Shown here: in pieces, positions 17,001 to 23,777 of the stretch | How the letters are laid out: the number at the start of each line of letters is the position of its first letter | How positions within the stretch are numbered: the first letter of the stretch is position 1 | Source: CAZZBK01 sp964387325 | GTDB lineage: Bacteria; Planctomycetota; Planctomycetia; Pirellulales; PNKZ01 | NCBI GenBank assembly: GCA_964387325.1 | Contig: CAYLYE010000075.1 | Coordinates: forward strand, 1 to 25,575 | Length of the DNA: 25,575 nucleotides | Direction: 5' to 3' | Notes under the pieces: generated by a model | What the model was told of the DNA's origin: nothing | Databases searched by the model: none | Seen by the model: only the letters and a program-made list of their open reading frames with translations | Program-made: the position numbers and the translations under genes

Positions 17001-19161
17001 CCGCGACGGCGTCTTTCGGGTCGTGACTCGCGGCGGTAACACGGCCGGCATCGGCCTGTTTAGCCGCGGGTAAATTAGCCGGCGCGGCGTTGTAGACCAG
17101 GAACTGCACGCTCGACGCCATCTGCTGGTCGGTCCCACCGTTGTCGAGCCCCGCTCGGGCGACAAATCGGTCATAGCCTTCGGGCACACCGAAGACGATG
17201 ACCGAGTTGGAGTGCGTGCCGATACCGTAGGCCACACTCTGACCCGCGATGCGAAGTTGCTCACCCTGGCAGTTGGCATTGATCTGGGGTTGGCCCCAGC
17301 CAGCTTGAGCGCCGACCCACTTGAGTTCAGTCAGCTTGAGCTCCCCCTTGGCGCCGAGCAGTCGCGGCTCGGCCCAGTCGGCCCAATCCGCCGCGTAGCC
17401 GTCACCTGCGTCGGTGACCACCAAGGCCAATTGCTTGGCCCCTTTCAACTCGACGTTCACATCGACCGCATAGCCCGGGGTCTGTTTGTTGACCACCGGG
17501 CTGCTAAACAAGACCGCCGCATCGGGCGAGCCCGCGATGGGGGCCGCCGTCGGGGCGACGGCGGAGACCTTCTTGGGTTCTTCGTTGACCATGCGTTGCT
17601 GGATGATGTCGCGATTGTAGTTGGCCGGCCGTGGGTAGTCCGGGTTGGCTTCCAAGTCTTCAGCACTCACCGGAGCGACTTCGACCCCCTCGGCAGGCAC
17701 CTCCCCCTTGGCCGTCCAGACGATCGCGTTCAGGACGGTCTTGCGGAAGTCAGGGTGTCCCCAGTTCCAATGGTCATGTCCGCCCGTAAAGCCGAAGCCG
17801 CGACCGCCGTCGGGCCGCTCCGATGCCCAGCCGACGTGTTGCATCTCTCCCTTGGCAACGCTCTCGCGCACGTACGGGTTGCCGCTATGGGGACCGTCCT
17901 TGCGCGTGAGCGTGTCGGGACCGGCGAGCGCCGAGAGGATCGGCGTGACCCCTTTCATCTCAGGCCGAAAACGCATGTGATAATACCACTCGTCGTTGAT
18001 CGCGAACGGCTTGACCCCGCGCGTGATCGGATGCACGGGCAACTTCTCGAACCGCGCGGTCCAGTGGGGATTGACCGACCAGTTCATCTCGAAATAACCG
18101 CCGATCCAGTCGAGGAACTTATCGCCCGACGGACCCTTGGGCACCTCGACGGCATAGTGGATACAGACGACGCCAACACCTTTCTTGGTCAGCGCGTCGA
18201 CCTGCTCAAGGTTCGCGTTGACCATGTGTCCGCCGCCGCCGTCGCAATACATGACGATCGTGTCGGCCCCGTCGAAGGCGTTGGCCTCGGTCGGCCAGCC
18301 ATTGCGGTACACAACGACTTCGTAGCCGCTCTTGGCTCGTTGCAACTCGCGGGCCAGCAGCAGGCAGCCGGCGTTGTGCTCATGCGCGCCGTAGCCGTGA
18401 CTCGGTCGGCCGGCGACGAACACGATTCGCTTTTTCTCGCCGTCGTTCTTGAGTGCGCTGCTCTTGAGCACCGGCGAAGGGAGCTTCTTCAGACGGATGT
18501 TCTTGAACTGCACGGTCATCGGCGGGCCGGCGTGCAACTGCAACGCGAGCAGGCCCGACATGCGCCGCTTGGCGGCTTCGTCGTCGGTCACGTCGATCGT
18601 GGTGACGCCGTTCACTTTGTGGATCAGGTGATTGCCGTCGGCGATGATCGTGTAGTCGTTCCAGTCGTCTGTCTTAACGGCGGCGATAATGTCCGCTTCC
18701 TTGGCGATCTCGGTCCCTTCTTTTTTGCCGTCGGCGGTGATTTGCACCTTATTGCCGCGCTTGGCGAGCACGCCGCGCCCCTTTTCTTCGTACAGTGTGC
18801 CGGTCCACCCCCCTGCCCCGTCGAAGTCGGCCTGATAGCCCTTGATGACCCAGGGGCTGACTTCCTCCGAGCGATATTGCACGCCCGAGTTGCCGCCGAC
18901 GATCTTGAATTTCAACCGCAGTTCGAAGTCGCTCACCGTCCCCTTGCGGTAGATAATAAAGGTGTTCCCCTTGGTGGGCTTATCGGGGGTCGTCTGGCCG
19001 GTGATCGCTTCGTCGCGGACGCTCCAGAACTCGGGATTGCCGTCCCAGTTCGTGAGGGTCTTGCCGTCGAACAGGGACTCGAAGCCCGCCTCGTCTTGGG
19101 CCTGAACCAAGCTGGTCAGGGCGAATACGAACGAGAACAACCATCCTAGGCGTCGGATCAT
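14074..19161 (-). CDS. Giant secreted fusion: DUF1080, ThuA, NPCBM-like, PVC dehydrogenase-like propeller, HEAT, cytochrome c
   Basis: A single 1695-codon frame. A Sec signal peptide ends near SLVQA-QD (about residue 22). Domains in order: DUF1080/3-keto-disaccharide hydrolase-like beta sandwich (about 25-225; FESLFDGKTLTNWDG); ThuA-like domain (about 245-495; RIVFVAGRPSHGYGAHEHN); NPCBM-like carbohydrate module (about 550-705; YGIGTHSNS); PVC-type membrane-bound dehydrogenase propeller (about 720-1110, with Asp-rich DTNGDGKAD and DTDGDDKPD loops that suggest calcium binding); HEAT-like repeats (about 1115-1540); and a C-terminal PVC haem domain with CAKCH at 1573-1577 followed by VGPDLSEIG. 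A role in periplasmic oxidation and cleavage of complex sugars is inferred. These modules are often separate genes in planctomycetes. ATG 19161 has GGAG ten bases upstream. Confidence 0.87.
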   Translation of the reverse strand: MIRRLGWLFSFVFALTSLVQAQDEAGFESLFDGKTLTNWDGNPEFWSVRDEAITGQTTPDKPTKGNTFIIYRKGTVSDFELRLKFKIVGGNSGVQYRSEEVSPWVIKGYQADFDGAGGWTGTLYEEKGRGVLAKRGNKVQITADGKKEGTEIAKEADIIAAVKTDDWNDYTIIADGNHLIHKVNGVTTIDVTDDEAAKRRMSGLLALQLHAGPPMTVQFKNIRLKKLPSPVLKSSALKNDGEKKRIVFVAGRPSHGYGAHEHNAGCLLLARELQRAKSGYEVVVYRNGWPTEANAFDGADTIVMYCDGGGGHMVNANLEQVDALTKKGVGVVCIHYAVEVPKGPSGDKFLDWIGGYFEMNWSVNPHWTARFEKLPVHPITRGVKPFAINDEWYYHMRFRPEMKGVTPILSALAGPDTLTRKDGPHSGNPYVRESVAKGEMQHVGWASERPDGGRGFGFTGGHDHWNWGHPDFRKTVLNAIVWTAKGEVPAEGVEVAPVSAEDLEANPDYPRPANYNRDIIQQRMVNEEPKKVSAVAPTAAPIAGSPDAAVLFSSPVVNKQTPGYAVDVNVELKGAKQLALVVTDAGDGYAADWADWAEPRLLGAKGELKLTELKWVGAQAGWGQPQINANCQGEQLRIAGQSVAYGIGTHSNSVIVFGVPEGYDRFVARAGLDNGGTDQQMASSVQFLVYNAAPANLPAAKQADAGRVTAASHDPKDAVAGLDVAAGCEAVLFASEPMTLNLTNLDIDHRGRIWVCEVMNYRRHNGTRKDGDRILILEDTNGDGKADKSTVFYQGVDINSAIGLCVLGNQVIVSCSPNIFVFTDTDGDDKPDRKELLFSNVGDPQHDHSAHSFLFGPDGKLYWNFGNTGKRVCDKDGKPVVDLAGNVVSDGGKPYWGGMPFRCNADGSEFETLAHNFRNNYEVAVDSFGTLWQSDNDDDGNRGVRINFVMEYGNYGYRQEFTGSGWRTPRENIEGEVPLMHWHLNDPGVMPNLLQTGAGSPTGILVYEGRSLPKVFWDQVIHCDAGPSVVRAYPAKKYGAGYTAGSVDLLQGARDNWFRPADVGVAPDGSVFVSDWYDPGVGGHNQQDLDRGRLFRVTGVGGKDTYKVPKYDYDNLGGAIAALQNPCNSVRYLAWTALHKLHAQGQAVVPALSKLADETDSPRMKARALWCLGKIAGQGPTVVSKAITDRDADIRTVGIRLARQLKLDVASLSSLAQDPAPEVRRELAIALHLSTSPAVSDIWATLAAQHDGDDRWYLEALGIGAARHWDACLDAYLAKVKDPLSTRGGRDIIWRSRGKQTPQLLAAAIRSPATSEGDLPRYFRAFDLYQGDKDAALQSLLDVPAGGNSAALQTSVAKALLRLPNANVVDAPRVKEAVLGYLSRLAPGSDDYLALVDRAGLKEKRDDLVQIILTTADDTAAVRVAGMLLKFGEQESLQQLMQDKDENKAARVARAVGYAGGAKLNNWFEPLVTDTNRPLGVRSAAVQALGRNKAGEKFLIELVTSEKLPSDLKFAAANVLLVSSDAAIRTSAAKHLQLPSGADKKPLPPLSDLVKQKGDANRGKQLFATTGTCAKCHKVRGEGKDVGPDLSEIGSKLSKEAMLVSILDPSAGISHNYESYILALDDGTTLTGLKVSETAADVTIKNAESIVRTVARKNIEQMEKSKISIMPADIQKVLNAQNLVDIVEYMTSLKK

Positions 19162-19270
19162 GGGTGAAGGGCTCCGTAAGGGAGATTCGATAGAACGAGC
19201 GTGCGATGCCGAGCCTGTCAGTCAGGTCGACCGCTCGAAAGGGTTTCGATTCGCGACAAAAACAGCCGCG

Positions 19271-19286
19271 TCTAAATCGGTTTAGA
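19271..19286. promoter_or_regulatory. Perfect inverted repeat upstream of the fusion gene
   Basis: TCTAAA (19271-19276) and TTTAGA (19281-19286) flank TCGG, about 110 bases upstream of the fusion-gene start. A TTGACT hexamer lies next to it on the minus strand (19291-19296), though no good -10 box follows. It is a candidate operator only. Confidence 0.3.
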
Positions 19287-19330
19287 GCATAGTCAAGCGG
19301 TCGTGGGGAGTCAAACTAGCGGGAAAGCAG

Positions 19331-19358
19331 AGTAGGCAGTAGGCAGAGGGCAGTAAGC
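19331..19358. repeat. Four tandem heptamers
   Basis: AGTAGGC, AGTAGGC, AGAGGGC and AGTAAGC follow each other without spacers, then a partial AGTC. They lie in the gap between the fusion gene and the toxin-antitoxin pair. Function unknown; slippage-generated repeat is the simplest explanation. Confidence 0.65.
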
Positions 19359-19369
19359 AGTCACCCAAG

Positions 19370-19388
19370 CCGGCGGCTCTGCCGCCGG
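19370..19388. repeat. GC-rich perfect hairpin
   Basis: CCGGCGGC (19370-19377) and GCCGCCGG (19381-19388) pair perfectly around TCT. No T-run follows. It could be a dispersed palindromic repeat or mark the boundary ahead of the toxin-antitoxin pair. Confidence 0.55.
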
Positions 19389-19467
19389 TCGCCCTTATTG
19401 ACTGGGCATGTTAAACTTGAAGCGTGGCGAGAATCGTCGTCCGTGCCCATCATCCATCGGACTCACC

Positions 19468-19752
19468 ATGCCCAAGCTCGATTATCGCAATATCGAACAA
19501 GACCCGGCCCGCTGTGGCGGTCAGCCGGTCGTCGGCGGGACGCGCATCCGCGTGGCCACGATCTTGGGTTGTTATCGGCACGGTTTGGGCGTCGAAGAGA
19601 TTGTCCAGCAATACCCGTCGCTCAAGCCGGCCGACGTGCATGACGCGCTGGCCTACGCCTACGATCATCTCGACACGATCGAGGCCGACCTAGCGGCCGA
19701 TGACGAGACGGTTGTCAAAGCTCGTGAGACAGGTCGTGGCACTAGCTCATGA
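19468..19752 (+). CDS. DUF433 family antitoxin
   Basis: Small DNA-binding antitoxin of 94 residues. The family pattern is clear: a start near MPKLDYRNIEQ, CGGQPVVGGTRIRV, then a helix-turn-helix-like region with LGVEEIVQQYPSLKPADVHD and ALAYAYDHLD. ATG 19468 is chosen because the family N-terminus begins there, although the frame opens at 19408 and no Shine-Dalgarno stands out. It overlaps the downstream toxin by four bases (ATGA), as usual for such pairs. It is expected to neutralise the toxin and repress the operon. Confidence 0.88.
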   Translation: MPKLDYRNIEQDPARCGGQPVVGGTRIRVATILGCYRHGLGVEEIVQQYPSLKPADVHDALAYAYDHLDTIEADLAADDETVVKARETGRGTSS

Positions 19753-20102
19753 GCTTGCCTGCCTTTTTCACGGACGAAGACGTCTATGCCGCAATTGCCC
19801 CAGCATTGCGCAATGCCGGCTTTGACGCCATCAGTACGCCCGAATCGTTTCGTCGCGGCGAGACCGATGAATCGCAACTTACTTGGGCCGCCGGACAAGG
19901 GCGCGTTTTGATCACATTCAACGTCGCTCACTTTGCACAACTGCATTCCGCTTGGATACGAGCCAACCAACATCACGCGGGCATTGTCGTGTCGAATCAA
20001 CGCTCGATCGGCGACATGCTCCGGCGTCTCATTTCGCTGGCACGGAATTTAGATGCAGACTCGATGCGCGACCGTTTGGAGTATCTCAACGATTGGTCGT
20101 AA
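19749..20102 (+). CDS. DUF5615 PIN-like toxin
   Basis: Protein of 117 residues, predicted ribonuclease-like partner of the DUF433 antitoxin. Acidic residues D9, E10 and D11 at FTDEDV and the later VLITFNVAHF match the PIN-like DUF5615 pattern, with Asn rather than the commoner Asp after ITF. ATG 19749 overlaps the antitoxin stop, so translation is probably coupled. It converges on the GIY-YIG gene with a 23-base gap. Confidence 0.85.
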   Translation: MSLPAFFTDEDVYAAIAPALRNAGFDAISTPESFRRGETDESQLTWAAGQGRVLITFNVAHFAQLHSAWIRANQHHAGIVVSNQRSIGDMLRRLISLARNLDADSMRDRLEYLNDWS

Positions 20103-20125
20103 CGACCCCCGTCTGAGACTAATTA

Positions 20126-20533
20126 CTAACGATCACTTCGCCCATGCTTGTTGTTCGGCGGATTCAGCTTGCAGATTAAGAACTCCTCCAATGCGGTGGC
20201 TTCAAAGGCGCGGTCCGCTGGAAATGAAATCGAGACGATGGTTTCAGTATCTTCGTGCTTCTCCTTGCCAGATTTTACTTCGCCTGACTTGTAAAAGTAT
20301 TTCCCAAGTCGACTACCTATTGTCTGTTTACAAGTAACCTTACCGACATACAGCAATTCACGCGAGTTGCTAAAAAATGCATACACTCCCGGGAACTTTG
20401 AATTCGGCCATGCTTTAAGTGAGGCGCATCGATCAACAAAGTTACTAATCTCAAGCTTTTGCGCTCCAGGCCCACGAAAGTGTTCATGAAAATCGTTGAC
20501 GCAATTTTGGAATTCCTCGAATGTCACGCCCAT
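20126..20533 (-). CDS. GIY-YIG nuclease-like protein
   Basis: Protein of 135 residues. A GIY-YIG domain is visible: G49-V50-Y51, then Y62-V63-G64, the conserved arginine R75 in SRLGKYF, and a C-terminal E in ALEEFLICKLNPPNN. The N-terminal 45 residues are not recognised. ATG 20533 is preferred because GGAG lies eight bases upstream, although the frame opens at 20599. The stretch is visibly more AT-rich than its neighbours and sits next to a toxin-antitoxin pair, which suggests recent acquisition. Function is uncertain; many stand-alone members belong to mobile or defence loci. Confidence 0.75.
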   Translation of the reverse strand: MGVTFEEFQNCVNDFHEHFRGPGAQKLEISNFVDRCASLKAWPNSKFPGVYAFFSNSRELLYVGKVTCKQTIGSRLGKYFYKSGEVKSGKEKHEDTETIVSISFPADRAFEATALEEFLICKLNPPNNKHGRSDR

Positions 20534-20602
20534 AGCTATTCTCCAATGAGGGTAGTCATCGCTCGCCCTGTAATTTAGCACTATAGCAAGGTGCGTCATA
20601 CT

Positions 20603-21451
20603 TCACTCGCCCCAACGGCTCGGGTTGATTCCCGGCGCGGCGGTGGCCATGTTGGCGGGACGATTGCCGACGTTGAAGTCGATCTGCCGCGTGTTCGGAC
20701 TCTTGAACAACGCGCGGACATGCGGCGGCAAGGTGGCCAGCTTCGCGGGGTCCCATTCCTCGACCTCGGCAATCGGACCCGCCCAGCCCGGCCGATACGC
20801 GATCGCCAACAACCGCCGGTCTTGCTGGCTGACGTTGGGATAGTTGGCGTGGAACACCGCCTGATGGATGAGCGCCACACTCCCCGCGCGACACGTGACC
20901 ATCACCTCCTCGGGATGCGACAGGTATCGCCGGTAAGGGTTCGCGTCGGCGTGCATCGACAGATGCGAACGGGGAATGACCTTGAACGGGGCCCGGTCGG
21001 GTGTCAGATCGTCGAGGTAATACAACGCTCGGACTAGTCGTGGGGCACTTGCCTGCATGCCAAAAATCGCCGAGCCGTAAGGCTGCGCGTCGGTGTGGAT
21101 CGCAATGCCCGGGTGGCCGGGTTTGGACAAGGCATACGAGCAGGACGTGAACACGAGCTCGTCGCCGAACAGGGTCGTGAGAAACTCGAGCATCGCGGGG
21201 AGGGCAATGACCTCGATCGTATGGGGCGAGTTGGTCCACTGCACATGCTGGCAATAGCGTTGGTTCTCGCTGTAGTCGACAGCCGTGGTCGGGAGCGCAT
21301 CGAGTTCGCGACGAATGTTCACCAAGTGCTCGGCGCTGAGCAGATCCGGGAGCACGACGTAGCCTTCGAGTTCGAGGTGCTTGATCCGCTCGGCCGTCGT
21401 GAGGCTGGCCCAATCGGTGGTATCGAGGCGATAGGGGGTTGTGTCGGTCAT
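20603..21451 (-). CDS. Phytanoyl-CoA dioxygenase (PhyH)-like Fe(II)/2-oxoglutarate oxygenase
   Basis: Protein of 282 residues. The iron-binding facial triad is visible: H119 and D121 in IHTDAQ and a distal His, probably H201 in HQAVFHANYPN. Arginines in DRRLLAIAYR fit the 2-oxoglutarate-binding position. The N-terminus (LEGYVVLPDLLSAEHLVNIR) is typical of the family. ATG 21451 is preceded by AGGA seven bases away. PhyH proteins are numerous in planctomycetes with unknown substrates, so the substrate cannot be named. The GIY-YIG gene starts 69 bases downstream on the same strand, but a functional link is not suggested. Confidence 0.87.
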   Translation of the reverse strand: MTDTTPYRLDTTDWASLTTAERIKHLELEGYVVLPDLLSAEHLVNIRRELDALPTTAVDYSENQRYCQHVQWTNSPHTIEVIALPAMLEFLTTLFGDELVFTSCSYALSKPGHPGIAIHTDAQPYGSAIFGMQASAPRLVRALYYLDDLTPDRAPFKVIPRSHLSMHADANPYRRYLSHPEEVMVTCRAGSVALIHQAVFHANYPNVSQQDRRLLAIAYRPGWAGPIAEVEEWDPAKLATLPPHVRALFKSPNTRQIDFNVGNRPANMATAAPGINPSRWGE

Positions 21452-21628
21452 CCGCGCGTCCTGACAAATGTGAGCGGGCGTTACAGCTACTGAAGCACCA
21501 AGATCAAGCTACCAGTACGACCAGACCGACTCCAGAAAGATTCGCCCTGCGTAGATCGCCCTGCTATTCTGAAGTTTTGCAGAGCTTTAAAATCATTCCG
21601 TGACAACAAGACAAAGCTGATTCAACGC

Positions 21629-22081
21629 ATGCCCCTGACTTTTCTGGTGTGTTCGCTTGTCATTATTGCGGTAATTATCCCGGAGTTGGTGTTCTTGCCA
21701 ATCTTCGGTTTCTTCCAAGGCATGGTGGGGGCCATCTGGCCAAGCGACGATCATGAAATACGCAGCCAACAGCGCATAACATTGGTTGTCGTATTGGTTG
21801 GTGTGATCGCTTTTGCAGGTGGTTTTGCTTGGCTGCACTGGTCAGATAGTTGGTCGATCATACCGTTCATCGTTGCCTATGCCTGCTTGACCTTGGGAGG
21901 TTTTTTGGCAAGCAACTCGAACGCCGTTGTCGCGAACAGGATGACGCCAAGAAGCACAAACAGGCATCATCGACCGATGCTGGTTAACTCGACGCCGCGA
22001 CGGAATTCCTGTACGACACCGGCAGCGATAAAATGCTCACAGCGCAGAAACTATCTACCCACGAGTCCAGGAGTAGATTGA
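21629..22081 (+). CDS. Small membrane protein, probable frame disruption
   Basis: Unrecognised. The first 91 codons give about three hydrophobic segments (about 2-31, 50-70 and 76-94 in a continuous frame), with the charged SDDHEIRSQQR loop between the first two. After codon 91 the continuous frame becomes rich in Arg, Thr, Asn and Pro and looks non-native until the stop at 22079. The -1 frame instead gives GKQLERRCREQDDAKKHKQ and six more residues, stopping at 21985-21987, a natural-looking charged cytoplasmic tail (119 residues in all). The break is at a T6 run (21901-21906). No strong ribosome binding site precedes ATG 21629, so the start is uncertain. Confidence 0.5.
   Translation: MPLTFLVCSLVIIAVIIPELVFLPIFGFFQGMVGAIWPSDDHEIRSQQRITLVVVLVGVIAFAGGFAWLHWSDSWSIIPFIVAYACLTLGGFLASNSNAVVANRMTPRSTNRHHRPMLVNSTPRRNSCTTPAAIKCSQRRNYLPTSPGVD
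21901..21907 (+). other. Candidate -1 slippery heptamer or indel site (T TTT TTG)
   Basis: In the frame of the 21629 gene the bases read T TTT TTG, the X XXY YYZ form. Slipping back one base gives the shorter product ending at 21987. One missing T in a homopolymer, real or from sequencing, would give the same picture. Confidence 0.4.
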
Positions 22082-22218
22082 CGCCGCGCGATTACACGGC
22101 TCGCGCGACCAGAACAACGCCTTGTGCGAACGGCCCCGCGCCGCGATGGCGTGACGAACCGCTCCACCGTTCCCTCCGGCGACTCGCTGGAGGCTAATGA
22201 CATCGAGTTCGCTAAAGC

Positions 22219-23520
22219 TTAACCGCTGGCCGACTCGGCCATGATCGTCTTGAGCGCCTTGTCGCTGATATCCTTGCGGCACCAGGCACCGTCCCAGCGG
22301 ATGGCTTTGACGGCCGTGTAGGCTTGCAGCTTGGCCGAAGAAATACTGTTGCCCAGCGCTGTCACCCCCAGCACGCGACCGCCGTCGTTCACCACCTGCT
22401 CGCCGCTGAGCGAGGTGCCGGCATGGAACACCTTGCAGTCGGGCACCTTGGCCGCCTCGTCGAGGCCGCGAATCGCCCGGCCGCGCTGATACGGTCCAGG
22501 GTATCCCTCCGAGGCCATGACCACGCACACGCTCGGTCGCGGGTCCCACTCGATTGGGCCGATCTGATCGAGCCGGCCGTCGGCCGTGGCCTCGAGCAGG
22601 TCGTACAGGTCCGTCTTGAGACGCATGAGCAGCGGCTGACACTCAGGGTCGCCGAAGCGGACATTGTATTCGAGCACCTTGGGCCCCTGATTGGTGATCA
22701 TCAACCCGGCGTAGAGCACGCCGCGAAACGGTCGTCGGGCGCGCTTCATGGCATGCACGGTCGGCACGAGCACGTGCTCTTCGATCCAGTGGAGCATGTC
22801 GGCGGTGACGAGTGGAGCGGGACAGTAAGCACCCATGCCGCCGGTGTTGGGTCCCGTATCGCCATCGAACGCTCGTTTGTGGTCCTGGGCCGGCGGCAGC
22901 GTGATGATCGTGCGGCCATCGGTGATCGCGAGCACGCTGGCCTCTTCGCCATCGAGTCGTTCTTCGATCACGATCTGGCTGCCGGCCTCGCCGAATTCGC
23001 GTTTGGCGCCGATCCGCTCGACCGCCTCGAGCGCCTCGCTACGGTTGGCGCACACGATCACCCCTTTGCCGGCCGCGAGTCCGTCCGCCTTGACGACCAC
23101 GGGCACGTCTTCGCGTTCGCGCAGAAACATGATCGCCCGATCGACTTGCTTAAATACACGATAGTCGGCCGTGGGCACGTCGGCATGGCGGAGCAGGTTC
23201 TTGCAGAAAACTTTGCTTCCTTCGAGTTCGCTGGCCGCCCTGCTGGGGCCAAACACCCGTAGCTTGGCCGCCTGAAAAGCGTCGACGATACCGGCCACCA
23301 GCGGAGCCTCGGGCCCCACGATGGTCAAATCGATCTGCTTTTCCTGCGCAAACTTGATCAGCCGTGGGAAATCGCTGGCCGCGATGTCGACGTTTTCCGC
23401 GTCGCGTGCCGTTCCGGCGTTGCCTGGGGCGACGTAGACCTTATCCACACGCGGACTCTGCGCGATCTTCCAAGCCAGCGCGTGCTCACGTCCGCCGTTG
23501 CCAACAATCAGGACCTTCAT
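22219..23520 (-). CDS. purD: Phosphoribosylamine-glycine ligase (GAR synthetase)
   Basis: Second step of de novo purine synthesis: joins glycine to phosphoribosylamine with ATP. The 433-residue protein matches the usual length. Seen motifs: N-terminal MKVLIVGNGGREHALAWK, IVGPEAPLVAGI, the ATP-grasp segment PVVVKADGLAAGKGVIVC, the DHKRAFDGDTGPNTGGMGAY signature and EYNVRFGDPECQ. ATG 23520 is chosen because it starts the glycine-rich motif and follows AGAGAGGA; the frame itself opens at 23604. It is not adjacent to other purine genes. Cytosolic housekeeping enzyme. Confidence 0.97.
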   Translation of the reverse strand: MKVLIVGNGGREHALAWKIAQSPRVDKVYVAPGNAGTARDAENVDIAASDFPRLIKFAQEKQIDLTIVGPEAPLVAGIVDAFQAAKLRVFGPSRAASELEGSKVFCKNLLRHADVPTADYRVFKQVDRAIMFLREREDVPVVVKADGLAAGKGVIVCANRSEALEAVERIGAKREFGEAGSQIVIEERLDGEEASVLAITDGRTIITLPPAQDHKRAFDGDTGPNTGGMGAYCPAPLVTADMLHWIEEHVLVPTVHAMKRARRPFRGVLYAGLMITNQGPKVLEYNVRFGDPECQPLLMRLKTDLYDLLEATADGRLDQIGPIEWDPRPSVCVVMASEGYPGPYQRGRAIRGLDEAAKVPDCKVFHAGTSLSGEQVVNDGGRVLGVTALGNSISSAKLQAYTAVKAIRWDGAWCRKDISDKALKTIMAESASG

Positions 23521-23777
23521 CCGTTTCGATTCCTCTCTACGTCGTTGCCTAAATACAATAAACGGCTCCGGCTTGAATAGCCGACCGCGCTCCACGCCCA
23601 ACAACAGATTGTAGAAACACCCGTCCTACTCAACAAGGAACCCCGCGCATGGGCGAAGGGGTGAGCATATCAGCGGTGCTCATTGTTGCGCACATCGATA
23701 CACACTCGACTGCGCGCCAGAGGCTAACGCCCTATCGCACGCCCCCCCTGCCCTTTCGCACGCCCCCCTGCCCTGCC
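23521..23777. other. Intergenic gap with a near-perfect tandem repeat
   Basis: A 257-base gap upstream of purD and downstream of the PVC gene. Bases 23735-23754 and 23756-23774 carry TCGCACG, a run of C (seven then six), and TGCCCT, one base apart. The gap must hold the purD promoter unless purD is cotranscribed with the PVC gene. No gene or clear terminator was seen. Confidence 0.55.

Larger units (their letters stand above)
19162..19467. other. Divergent intergenic region with several short repeats
   Basis: A gap of 306 bases between the fusion gene and the antitoxin gene. It holds the inverted repeat at 19271-19286, the heptamers at 19331-19358 and the hairpin at 19370-19388. No gene was recognised; the antitoxin frame is open from 19408 but the family start is later. 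Confidence 0.6.

Noticed and set aside
17212..19149. A 645-codon plus-strand open frame
   Set aside because: It lies wholly antisense to the DUF1080-ThuA fusion gene. Long antisense frames are common in GC-rich coding sequence, and no family motif is visible.
21988..22218. Possible small gene between the membrane protein and purD
   Set aside because: Frames here lack a start with a ribosome binding site, and their translations show no motif; treated as intergenic.
22055..22642. Minus-strand frame overlapping the purD 3' end
   Set aside because: It is in a different frame from purD, has an Arg/Gly-rich low-quality translation and no motif.
22324..23262. Plus-strand 312-codon frame opposite purD
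   Set aside because: Antisense shadow of a clear housekeeping gene.
23735..23774. CRISPR-like array
   Set aside because: Only two units with a one-base gap and no spacers; it is a simple tandem repeat.
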